Part shown: in pieces, positions 25,606-33,135 of the stretch
Layout: each line of letters opens with the position of its first letter
Position numbering within the stretch: position 1 is the first letter of the stretch
DNA from: an uncultured Clostridia bacterium
GTDB lineage: Bacteria > Bacillota > Clostridia > Oscillospirales > Ruminococcaceae
Assembly (NCBI GenBank): GCA_947168885.1
Contig: CAMVNQ010000003.1
Location: 124,001-188,000, forward strand
Direction: 5' to 3'
Length of the DNA: 64,000 nucleotides
Made by a program: the position numbers and the translations under genes
The notes under the pieces: model-generated
Databases searched by the model: none
Seen by the model: only the letters and a program-made list of their open reading frames with translations
What the model was told of the DNA's origin: nothing

Positions 25606-26451
25606 ATGATAACATTTGCACCGGGCGGGAATTCGGACAGCTTCGGAAAACGGAAATTTCCCGAACAGCTCCCCGAGTATCTCGCATCAATGGGACTTAA
25701 CGGCTATGAGGTCGAATGCGGGCGCGGCGTGCGCATTTCCGACAAGACCTACGAGCTGCTCCCGAAACTCGCCGAAGAAAACGGTATCTACCTGACGCTG
25801 CACACACCGTACTTCATCTCGCTCTCAAGCGAGAAGGAGGAAACGCGGCTCAAAAGCGTCGATTACATACTCGAAAGCGCACAGGCGGCTCATAGACTCG
25901 GCATCCGCAAGCTTGTAGTACACTCCGGCTCCTGCTCGAAAATGACGAGAGAAGCTGCGACGGAACTCGCGAAAGACACTCTGACAAGAGCGCAGAAAGC
26001 GCTCGACGAAGCAGGGCTCGGTGAGATCATACTCTGCCCGGAGACTATGGGCAAGATAAACCAGCTCGGCACGCTGTCCGAAGTCATTGAACTCTGCGGG
26101 GTGGATGAGCGCTTCCTGCCCTGCGTCGATTTCGGGCATCTCAACGCCCGCACCCTCGGAGGGATAAAGAGCGAAGCGGATTACGCCGCGATACTCGACG
26201 AAATAGAGGATAAACTCGGACATGAGCGCCTTAAGCACTTCCACGTCCATTTCAGCAAGATTATGTACACCGCCGGCGGCGAGAAGATGCACCTTACTTT
26301 TGAAGACAACGAGTATGGTCCGCAGTACGAGCCGCTTATGGAGCAGTTCGCCAAACGCGCTCTTGAACCGTCGATAGTCTGCGAAAGCAACGGAACACAG
26401 GCAGAAGATGCGGCGGAAATGAAGAAATACTATGAGGGGTTGAAGAAATGA
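25606..26451 (+). CDS. Endonuclease IV-like TIM-barrel protein
   Basis: 281 residues of the AP endonuclease family 2 fold. Likely metal ligands appear in order: LHTPY, VVHSGS, ILCPETMG, VDFGHLNAR, FHVHFSK and VCESNGTQ, which match the zinc sites of Nfo. Family members cut DNA at abasic sites, but sugar isomerases share this fold, so the assignment rests on the GHLNAR and ETMG context. CGGAG lies before the ATG. Its stop overlaps the aroQ start by 4 bp (ATGA). Confidence 0.85.
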   Translation: MITFAPGGNSDSFGKRKFPEQLPEYLASMGLNGYEVECGRGVRISDKTYELLPKLAEENGIYLTLHTPYFISLSSEKEETRLKSVDYILESAQAAHRLGIRKLVVHSGSCSKMTREAATELAKDTLTRAQKALDEAGLGEIILCPETMGKINQLGTLSEVIELCGVDERFLPCVDFGHLNARTLGGIKSEADYAAILDEIEDKLGHERLKHFHVHFSKIMYTAGGEKMHLTFEDNEYGPQYEPLMEQFAKRALEPSIVCESNGTQAEDAAEMKKYYEGLKK

Positions 26452-26870
26452 AGATATTCGTAATTAACGGGCCTAACCTTGATATGCTCGGACTGCGCGA
26501 GCCGGAGATCTACGGTTCCGACACGCTTGAATCCATTAACGCAGAACTTACCGATTACTGCAAAACGGTCGGCGTGAAACCGTCGTTCTTCCAGTCCAAC
26601 CACGAGGGCGAGATCGTCGATATTATCCACTCGGCGCGCGGAAACGCAGACGCTATCATAATAAATGCGGGCGCGTACACTCATTACAGCATAGCGATAC
26701 GCGATGCTATCGCGGCTGTCGATCTGCCCTGCATCGAAGTTCACCTCTCGAACGTCCACAAGCGCGAGGAGTTCCGTCATCATTCCGTTCTTTCGGCAGT
26801 ATGCACCGGAGTGATATGCGGCTTCGGCAAGAAGGTATATACGCTCGCAGTGGACGCACTCACACTCTGA
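26448..26870 (+). CDS. aroQ: Type II 3-dehydroquinate dehydratase
   Basis: 140 residues, the dodecameric class II enzyme of the shikimate pathway. INGPNLDMLGLREPEIYG (the lid with catalytic Tyr and Arg), QSNHEGEIVD, INAGAYTHYSIAIRDAI (catalytic Asn and His region) and EVHLSNVHKREEFRHHS are all intact. It overlaps the previous gene by 4 bp. It supplies chorismate for pheA in this window. Confidence 0.97.
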   Translation: MKIFVINGPNLDMLGLREPEIYGSDTLESINAELTDYCKTVGVKPSFFQSNHEGEIVDIIHSARGNADAIIINAGAYTHYSIAIRDAIAAVDLPCIEVHLSNVHKREEFRHHSVLSAVCTGVICGFGKKVYTLAVDALTL

Positions 26871-26887
26871 ACAAAGGAGCTTCCGAT

Positions 26888-27955
26888 ATGACAAGAACAG
26901 ACAGGATAGCCGCGGAGCTTAAAGATCCTTCGCACGCAGCGCTTATAACGAGCCCCGTTTCGCGGCAGTATTCAACAGGCTTCCGCTCCTCGGCGGGAAT
27001 AGTTTTCGTAACGCGTGAGAAGAGCTATTTCCTCATAGATGCGAGATACTACGAAAAAGCCGCGGAACAGGCGGACGGCGTTGAGGTGCAGCTCCTGACG
27101 GATATGCGAAAACAGCTCTGGGCGATCATAGAGACACACGGCATCAAGGTAATCTCAATAGAAAGCAAGACCGTAACGGTAAGCGAACTTGAGGATTACA
27201 AAAAGCTCTTCAACCCGATCATCGTCGATCAGTCAAACTGGCTCTCGTCAACACTTGAAAAAATGCGTATCATCAAGAGCCAGGAAGAGATACAGAAAAT
27301 CGAGGCTGCACAGCGTATAGCCGAGGCGGCACTCGCTAAGCTCGTGACCAATATACGCCCCGGAATGACCGAGAAACAGGTCGCTTCGGTGCTCGACTTC
27401 TATATGATGGATCTCGGCGCGGACGCTATCTCCTTCGAGACCATAGCCGCTTCGGGAGTCAATTCCGCCTGCCCGCACGCTGTACCGACAGACAAGCCGC
27501 TTCAGAACGGCGAGTTCCTCACCCTCGACTTCGGCGCGGTGGTTGACGGCTATCATTCCGATATGACGAGAACCGTTGTCATAGGCAAGCCGGACGATGA
27601 AATGACAAAGGTGTACAACGCTGTATGGGGAGCCCAGACCGACGCTATGAAAGCAGTCCATGCCGACGTTACCGGAAAACTCGTTGACAGCGTAGCAAGA
27701 AGCACCCTCGATGCGTGGGGATACGAAAAATACTTCACCCACGGGCTCGGGCACGGCGTAGGGCTTGAGATACATGAAGCACCGACTGTGTCGGCGAAAA
27801 GCCCGTTCACCCTCCACGAGGGTATGGTGATAACCATCGAGCCCGGAGTATATATCCCGCATAAATACGGTGTACGCATCGAAGATATGGTCGTTGTCAC
27901 AACCGACAGCTGTATAAACCTTACAAAAGCCCCGAAAACGCTCATTTACATCTGA
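26888..27955 (+). CDS. M24 aminopeptidase P / Xaa-Pro peptidase
   Basis: 355 residues. An N-terminal creatinase-like domain (about 1-125) is followed by the pita-bread catalytic domain with the dinuclear metal ligands: TLDFGAVVDGYHSDMTRT (two Asp), HGLGHGVGLEIHE (His), TIEPGVY (Glu) and RIEDMVVVT (Glu). It removes residues ahead of proline. AAAGGAGC before the ATG at 26888 fixes the start; a longer frame lies inside aroQ. aroQ-M24 peptidase-efp is a widespread Clostridia order. Confidence 0.93.
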   Translation: MTRTDRIAAELKDPSHAALITSPVSRQYSTGFRSSAGIVFVTREKSYFLIDARYYEKAAEQADGVEVQLLTDMRKQLWAIIETHGIKVISIESKTVTVSELEDYKKLFNPIIVDQSNWLSSTLEKMRIIKSQEEIQKIEAAQRIAEAALAKLVTNIRPGMTEKQVASVLDFYMMDLGADAISFETIAASGVNSACPHAVPTDKPLQNGEFLTLDFGAVVDGYHSDMTRTVVIGKPDDEMTKVYNAVWGAQTDAMKAVHADVTGKLVDSVARSTLDAWGYEKYFTHGLGHGVGLEIHEAPTVSAKSPFTLHEGMVITIEPGVYIPHKYGVRIEDMVVVTTDSCINLTKAPKTLIYI

Positions 27956-28054
27956 ATGCACAGACGCGCTGTTCGCGCAGATGCTGACGATTGCGATAAA
28001 ATCGCGGCATAGCACCGCGCTTATTTATGCAAAAGATAAAATTTTTAAAAACTA

Positions 28055-28083
28055 TTGCATTTTCAGAAAAAATATAGTACAAT
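28055..28083 (+). promoter_or_regulatory. Sigma-A promoter of efp
   Basis: TTGCAT (28055-28060), a 17-bp spacer and TACAAT (28078-28083), about 58 bp before the efp start. Confidence 0.78.
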
Positions 28084-28140
28084 ATATAAGATAATAATCT
28101 GCAAAAAGATATTCGGCATAACCGCAAGGAGGATAAACCA

Positions 28141-28704
28141 ATGATAACAGCAGGCGATTTCAGAAACGGTATGACATTTGAAGAAGACGGTCAGGTAATG
28201 CAGGTCGTTGAGTTCCAGCACGTTAAGCCCGGTAAAGGTGCTGCTTTCGTAAGAACCAAGACCAAGAACGTTCTTACCGGCGCAGTCGTAGAAAAGTCCT
28301 ACAACCCCACAGCAAAGTTCCCTACCGCTTTCATTGAGAGAAAGGATATGGAATACACATACGCTGACGGCGAGCTCTATCACTTCATGGACAGCGAAAC
28401 TTATGAGGATGTTCCGATCAATGCAAAGGAAGTCGGCGACAACTTCAAGTTCGTAAAAGAAAACACTGTATGCAAAGTTCTTTCTTACAAGGGTAAGGTA
28501 TTCGGTGTTGAGCCGCCCAACTTCGTTGAGCTCGAAGTTACACAGACAGATCCCGGCTTCAAGGGCGATACAGCGACCAACGCAACCAAGCCCGCTACAC
28601 TCGAAACAGGTGCGGAGATCAGAGTTCCGCTCTTCATAGACATCGGCGACATGATCCGTATCGACACAAGAACCGGCGAATACATGGAGCGCGCCAACAA
28701 GTAA
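28141..28704 (+). CDS. efp: Elongation factor P
   Basis: 187 residues in three barrel domains. The tip loop reads [13 protein letters not shown] with K32 at the modified position; this is the Firmicutes-type lysine loop. The C-terminal [25 protein letters not shown] is intact. EF-P relieves stalling at polyproline. AAGGAGGAT precedes the ATG. Monocistronic, with its own promoter. Confidence 0.98.
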   Translation: MITAGDFRNGMTFEEDGQVMQVVEFQHVKPGKGAAFVRTKTKNVLTGAVVEKSYNPTAKFPTAFIERKDMEYTYADGELYHFMDSETYEDVPINAKEVGDNFKFVKENTVCKVLSYKGKVFGVEPPNFVELEVTQTDPGFKGDTATNATKPATLETGAEIRVPLFIDIGDMIRIDTRTGEYMERANK

Positions 28705-28793
28705 GCCGCGGGCGCGCAAACTAATAATTTTGTTCAGATCAGAAGTTCCGAACGCGTTTCGCACATACTGAAACGACTATCCGGAAAACGGAC

Positions 28794-28822
28794 TTTTCTC
28801 CCTGCCACCGGCGGGGAGAAAA
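28794..28822. repeat. Pyrimidine/purine hairpin, first of four
   Basis: TTTTCTCCC (28794-28802) pairs with GGGAGAAAA (28814-28822). U residues are on the 5' side and A on the 3' side, the reverse of a terminator, and no T-run follows. Similar hairpins occur at 33076-33110, 36884-36912 and 62269-62293. Confidence 0.6.
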
Positions 28823-28873
28823 ATATTATATCATCGGCTCCGGAAAGAGGAGCTAAAAAGCGAGGTAATTATT

Positions 28874-29269
28874 ATGGAAAATATGACAATTGCCGAAAAG
28901 GTATCGTATATCAAGGGACTCGCTGAGGGTCTCAAGCTTGACACAAACACTAATGAGGGCAAGATACTCACCGCGATAATAGATGTACTCGGCGATATAG
29001 CTCTCAACATCGAGGATATAGACAGCGATCTTGCCGATCTTACAGACGTAGTCGGCGACGTAGAGGACAGCCTTATGGATCTCGAAGACGAAGTTTACGG
29101 CGAGGACGATGATGACGACTTCGACGACGAAGATGATATGTACGAGATCACCTGCCCGAACTGCAATAACACGATCACAACCGATTTCGATGTTATCGCT
29201 GACGGAAGCCTTGAGTGCCCGAACTGCGGCAGCACCATCGAATTCGAGCTCGATGACGAAGAGGATTGA
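28874..29269 (+). CDS. CD1247-like acidic protein with C-terminal zinc ribbon
   Basis: 131 residues. The N-terminal part (MTIAEKVSYIKGLAEGLKLD, then DVLGDIALNIEDIDSDLADL) resembles the CD1247 N-terminal domain of Clostridia, function unknown. A very acidic linker (GEDDDDDFDDEDD) joins it to a zinc ribbon with CPNC and CPNCGS pairs, and the end is acidic again. A scaffold or RNA-polymerase-associated role is conceivable but not shown. GAGGTAATT lies before the ATG. Confidence 0.8.
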   Translation: MENMTIAEKVSYIKGLAEGLKLDTNTNEGKILTAIIDVLGDIALNIEDIDSDLADLTDVVGDVEDSLMDLEDEVYGEDDDDDFDDEDDMYEITCPNCNNTITTDFDVIADGSLECPNCGSTIEFELDDEED

Positions 29270-29362
29270 GCCGCAGGCGCACTTCCGCGCAGCCGTTATT
29301 CTCTTAAAAATCATTAAAATGTGAATAAGGCGAAGCCTTTATTCTATAAAAATCAACAATCT

Positions 29363-29633
29363 GTTTCGGGGCGGGGTGAGATTCCCCACCGGCGGTGAGC
29401 GGCTCTCAGCCGTCAAGTCCGCGAACGCCCGAAAGGGCGCCGAACCGGTGAAATTCCGGTACCGACGGTAAACCGAAGCACCTATGGAAAAGCTGCCCAG
29501 ACGCAGAGAACCCCGCAAATTTGATTTGCAGAGACTTCCCCGACGTAGAACAACAGGACGTTGTTGAGCAGCTCCCCATAGCGCGTCAGGACGACGCGCC
29601 CATAGTAGCTACGAAAGTCCGGATGAAAGAAAC
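29363..29633 (+). promoter_or_regulatory. FMN riboswitch (RFN element) with ~150-nt insertion
   Basis: Conserved RFN blocks are present in order: GGGGCGGGGTGAGATTCCCC, ACCGGCGGTGA, AGTCCGCGA, GAACCGGTGAAATTCCGGT and ACCGACGGTA. The closing block AGTCCGGATGAAAGAAAC is at 29616-29633. Helix P1 pairs GTTTC (29363-29367) with GAAAC (29629-29633). Between GACGGTA and AGTCCGGATG lie about 150 extra nt, themselves hairpin-rich. The terminator at 29656-29686 is the likely off-switch for ribU. Confidence 0.92.
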
Positions 29634-29655
29634 AAAAAAGCGTACCAAAAGTACC

Positions 29656-29686
29656 GCCCCTTTGTTTATACAAAGGGGCTTTTTTG
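29656..29686 (+). terminator. Riboswitch expression-platform terminator
   Basis: A GCCCCTTTG/CAAAGGGGC perfect 9-bp stem with a TTTATA loop and six T. It lies between the riboswitch and the ribU ribosome site. Confidence 0.92.
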
Positions 29687-29711
29687 TTCCTCCGAAGAAA
29701 GGAGACAAACC

Positions 29712-30350
29712 ATGTCAGCACAGACAAAAACAGCAGCAAGACCCACAATCCACACAGAGCGCATAAACAGCGTGCGCTTCCTCACACTCACCGCGATACT
29801 CACGGCGATCGCGGTGGTGCTCCAGTATCTTGAATTTCCCGTACCAATGTTTATCCCGCCGTTCGTGAAATTCGATTTCTCCGACCTTCCGGCGATACTT
29901 GCGGCATTCCTCGTTTCCCCTGTTTCGGGAGTAGCGGTATGCCTGCTCAAGAACGTGATACATCTTGTCGTTTCCCAGTCCGCGGGTGTCGGCGAGCTCT
30001 GTAACTTCCTGCTCGGAGCGGTAATGGTGATACCGGCGTGGCTCATCTACAAGTTAAAGCCGACGAAAGTACAGGCGCTCATCGCTATGATATGCGGCTC
30101 ACTTGTAACAGCAGTGGTAAGCATCTTCATCAACTACTACATCACATACCCGTTCTATCAGGAAGCGTATCATATGCCGATAGACGCGATAATCGGAATG
30201 TACCGTGATCTCAACAACGGCGTAGGCTCGCTCTGGGACGCACTCATCTGGTTCAATATGCCGTTCACATTCGTGAAATTCATGATAGATTCGCTGGTTG
30301 TGTTCTTCATCTACAAACCGCTCGCAAAAGCGATACGTAAAAAAGACTGA
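29712..30350 (+). CDS. ribU: Riboflavin ECF transporter S component RibU
   Basis: 212 residues with about six membrane segments. The first soluble residues lead to LTLTAILTAIAVVLQYLEFPVP and FDFSDLPAILAAFLVSPVSG, the S-component signature. It binds riboflavin and pairs with a shared EcfT/EcfA1A2 module, which is not in this window. The FMN riboswitch immediately upstream supports the substrate. AAAGGAG lies before the ATG. Confidence 0.95.
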   Translation: MSAQTKTAARPTIHTERINSVRFLTLTAILTAIAVVLQYLEFPVPMFIPPFVKFDFSDLPAILAAFLVSPVSGVAVCLLKNVIHLVVSQSAGVGELCNFLLGAVMVIPAWLIYKLKPTKVQALIAMICGSLVTAVVSIFINYYITYPFYQEAYHMPIDAIIGMYRDLNNGVGSLWDALIWFNMPFTFVKFMIDSLVVFFIYKPLAKAIRKKD

Positions 30351-30370
30351 TTAATAAGGAGGATATTAAA

Positions 30371-30691
30371 ATGAAATTTGACGAATTACTTGCAAAGGTA
30401 AGAAAAATGGCAGAGGGCGTCGATGTGTCCGGTGCGGGATTCCTCGCTGTGCAGGTCAACATCACCGGCGACAACGGCGGTGTGTTCTATGTCGAGGTCA
30501 AGGACGGCAGGATAAACATCGAGCCGTATGAGTACAACGACAGGAACTGCGAGATAACGATGTCCATGGATAACTTCAACAAGCTCATCGACGGGAAGCT
30601 CGACCCCGTTGCAGCATTCACGTTCGGTAAGCTGAAAGTCAACGGCGACATCGGAAAGGCGCTCGAATTCTCGAAGCTTCTGAAAAAGTAA
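30371..30691 (+). CDS. SCP2-type sterol-carrier-like protein
   Basis: 106 residues. The layout of a hydrophobic groove (NGGVFYVEVKDGRINIEPYEY), then MDNFNKLIDGKLDPVAAFTFGKLKVNGDIGKAL, is typical of bacterial SCP2 domains that bind lipids. No partner domain is fused. AAGGAGG lies before the ATG. It follows ribU by 20 bp and may share the riboswitch-controlled transcript, ending at the terminator at 30695-30728. Confidence 0.9.
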   Translation: MKFDELLAKVRKMAEGVDVSGAGFLAVQVNITGDNGGVFYVEVKDGRINIEPYEYNDRNCEITMSMDNFNKLIDGKLDPVAAFTFGKLKVNGDIGKALEFSKLLKK

Positions 30692-30694
30692 TTT

Positions 30695-30728
30695 ATACCC
30701 CGTTCCTGCGAAGGAGCGGGGTATTCTT
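30695..30728 (+). terminator. Terminator after the SCP2-like gene
   Basis: An ATACCCCG/CGGGGTAT stem with an inner CCT/AGG pair, followed by TCTTA. Only a short T stretch follows. Confidence 0.75.
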
Positions 30729-30822
30729 ATTTCATCAGACCGTCGGTTATGCCTAAAAGATCAATGTTTCCGTCTGATCTGCACCGTGTTACTACAAAAT
30801 GATAACATTTTGGGTAAAAAGG

Positions 30823-30851
30823 TTGATTTACACGCGGAAAAGTGCTATAAT
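30823..30851 (+). promoter_or_regulatory. Sigma-A promoter of the first MoxR module
   Basis: TTGATT (30823-30828), a 17-bp spacer and TATAAT (30846-30851) with an extended TGC element. Confidence 0.85.
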
Positions 30852-30909
30852 ATCTGTGTATATGTACAGATGTACAATAACAACTGACGTAAAGGAAAAC
30901 GGAGAACAG

Positions 30910-31854
30910 ATGATCCATAACAGGAAGATACAGCAGATCGCAGATGAAGTCGAAAAAGTAATAGTCGGAAAGCGCGACGTGGTGACAATGCTCCTTATCG
31001 CACTCCTTTCGGGCGGTCATGTCCTCGTTGAGGACGTTCCCGGCACAGGCAAGACCACACTCGCCACAGCCATGGGTAAATCGGCGGGACTTATGAGCCG
31101 CCGTGCACAGTTCACACCCGATGTCACGGCATCCGACATAACCGGCTTCACCATGCTTAACAGAGAGACCGATAATTTTGAATACAGACCCGGAATGGTC
31201 ATGACGAATATACTGCTCGCCGACGAGATAAACCGCGCAACGCCCAAGACCCAGTCCGCGCTCCTCGAAGCTATGGAGGAACAGACAGTCACGGTTGACG
31301 GCGTTACCCACAGGATACCGTCCCCGTTCATGGTAATAGCCACGCAGAATGAGCTCGGTTATGTCGGTACTTTCCCGCTGCCCGAAGCACAGCTCGACCG
31401 ATTCATGATGAAGATCTCCATGGGCTACCCAACCGTAGAACAGGAGATCGGCATCATAGCGAGCCGTCAGAAGACAGACCCGCTCGACAACGTCATACCG
31501 TCCTGCACACGGGAGGACATACTCACCGCTAAAGAGGATGTTAAGGACACTAACATCGAGCCCTCGGTATATCGCTACATCGTCGAAATAGTCGCGGGAA
31601 CGCGCTCGCACCCCGCGGTAGAACTCGGAGCAAGTCCACGTGCATCCCTCGCTCTTATGAGAGCGGCACAGAGCTACGCCTTTCTGAACAGCAGAGCTTA
31701 CGTTGTGCCGGAGGACGTGCTAAGAATGACGCCGTTCGTGCTCCCGCACAGAATAAGGCTCTCGCAGGAAGCGAAGATAAAGCACGCAGATACTATGGAT
31801 ATACTGCGCGACGTTATAAAAGCAGTAAAACCGCCGTTCACGAGAGGTAAATAA
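30910..31854 (+). CDS. MoxR-family AAA+ ATPase, module 1
   Basis: 314 residues. Walker A GTGKTT follows GGHVLVEDVP, and Walker B is ILLADEINRATPKTQSALLEAMEE, with the sensor ATQNELGYVGTFPLPEAQLDRF. MoxR ATPases act as chaperones for metal loading or complex assembly and pair with VWA or DUF58 proteins. The ATG at 30910 follows CGGAG; an in-frame start at 30799 would precede the promoter. It is followed at once by DUF58 and transglutaminase genes. Confidence 0.93.
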   Translation: MIHNRKIQQIADEVEKVIVGKRDVVTMLLIALLSGGHVLVEDVPGTGKTTLATAMGKSAGLMSRRAQFTPDVTASDITGFTMLNRETDNFEYRPGMVMTNILLADEINRATPKTQSALLEAMEEQTVTVDGVTHRIPSPFMVIATQNELGYVGTFPLPEAQLDRFMMKISMGYPTVEQEIGIIASRQKTDPLDNVIPSCTREDILTAKEDVKDTNIEPSVYRYIVEIVAGTRSHPAVELGASPRASLALMRAAQSYAFLNSRAYVVPEDVLRMTPFVLPHRIRLSQEAKIKHADTMDILRDVIKAVKPPFTRGK

Positions 31855-31857
31855 GAA

Positions 31858-33063
31858 TTGGCAAAATACAGATTCCTGTACGCGCTGCTTTACATCGGTT
31901 CGCTCGTGCTCGCGCTGTGCTATGAGAGCCGGCTCACGTTCGTTCTTTTCGTAGGCGTGGCGGCGCTCCCGATAGTGACTCTCATACTTATGGTGCTGTC
32001 GGGGCTGCTGCTGAAGCTTGAAGTCGAACCGGACGCGGACTATGTCGGCAAGCTCCAGGACTTCGGCATAAAGGTGCGCGTGATAAACCGCTTCATAATG
32101 CCGGTCTCGCCTATGATGATAATCGGCACGTTCCACGACAGGAACGGGAACATCATTGCGGGAAGACGGCTTGTTATGAGCGTCTCGGCGCTGCACAAGT
32201 GCGAGTACGTCTTTGAGGGCAATATCCGGTGGCGCGGCGAATATGAGCTCGGCATAGAGCACGCTGAGATATTCGATCTCCTGCGTATTTTCAGGTTCCG
32301 GCTCCGCAAAACGCCTATGCACAATGTTATCGTAACGCCTCGGCGCATACTTCTTGACGAAACATCTGCGCTCTGCACCGATGACTATGACAGCAGCATA
32401 ACGAAGATCTCGTTCATGGAGAGCGGTTCATTCGCGTCCGTCCGTAAATATGAGGACGGCGACCTTATGAAGCACGTTCACTGGAAACTCACCGCCAAGC
32501 ATGACGAACTTATGGTGAAGCAGTCGGAACAGAACCTCGGAAGCAGCGCTCTTATCATCACCGACATACACGCGGTGTCCGAAGACACGGATACCGCTCT
32601 CCGGTCGGCAGACGCGGCAGTCGAAGCGGCTCTCGCGCTTACAAGGAAGATAATCACCGACGGACGCACCGCGGTGAATGTTTACAGGACCGGAAACGGG
32701 AGACCTGACGTTATTTCGGCAGTCAAGAACGAGGACTATGAAAAGCTTCTCTCCGTTTTCTCGGTCATTCCGATAACCGAGCCTGACAAGGGCGCGGAAG
32801 AACTCATACCGCGCGCTTCGGAGCATCTTACCGGCAACGAGCCGCTTTTCATAATAACGACCGGAACGGACGCGGATACTTTCGCGGATATAATGCGTGC
32901 GGTCGGCAATTCGATCGGCGAGATACGCCTGTATCTCACCGCTTCAAAACCGAGTGCTTCACTTATTGCTGAGGTCAACGCATCCAAAAACGCGTCGCTC
33001 TGGGTTATCGACCCTGACGACGTTTCGCTCTCCCTGCGCAACTCAATGGGCTTTTCAATATAA
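31858..33063 (+). CDS. DUF58 protein, module 1
   Basis: 401 residues. Two N-terminal membrane helices (about 7-55) precede a beta domain and the DUF58 hallmark RKYEDGDLMKHVHWKLTAKHDELMVKQ. A VWA-like C-terminal domain follows. DUF58 proteins work with MoxR ATPases, but the substrate is unknown. The start is TTG at 31858 behind GAGAGGT; the gap from moxR is 3 bp. After the stop lies a hairpin (33076-33110) before the transglutaminase gene. Confidence 0.9.
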   Translation: MAKYRFLYALLYIGSLVLALCYESRLTFVLFVGVAALPIVTLILMVLSGLLLKLEVEPDADYVGKLQDFGIKVRVINRFIMPVSPMMIIGTFHDRNGNIIAGRRLVMSVSALHKCEYVFEGNIRWRGEYELGIEHAEIFDLLRIFRFRLRKTPMHNVIVTPRRILLDETSALCTDDYDSSITKISFMESGSFASVRKYEDGDLMKHVHWKLTAKHDELMVKQSEQNLGSSALIITDIHAVSEDTDTALRSADAAVEAALALTRKIITDGRTAVNVYRTGNGRPDVISAVKNEDYEKLLSVFSVIPITEPDKGAEELIPRASEHLTGNEPLFIITTGTDADTFADIMRAVGNSIGEIRLYLTASKPSASLIAEVNASKNASLWVIDPDDVSLSLRNSMGFSI

Positions 33064-33075
33064 TGCCACTATTAC

Positions 33076-33110
33076 TTTTCTCTCTCCGCCCGGACTTTGG
33101 GGAGAGAAAA
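33076..33110 (+). repeat. Pyrimidine/purine hairpin, second of four
   Basis: TTTTCTCTC pairs with GAGAGAAAA. It sits between the DUF58 stop and the transglutaminase start, where it could tune downstream translation or RNA decay. No T-run follows the stem, so it is not a classical terminator. Confidence 0.55.
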
Positions 33111-33135
33111 AACAGGATTCAGGAAATTTTATCAG

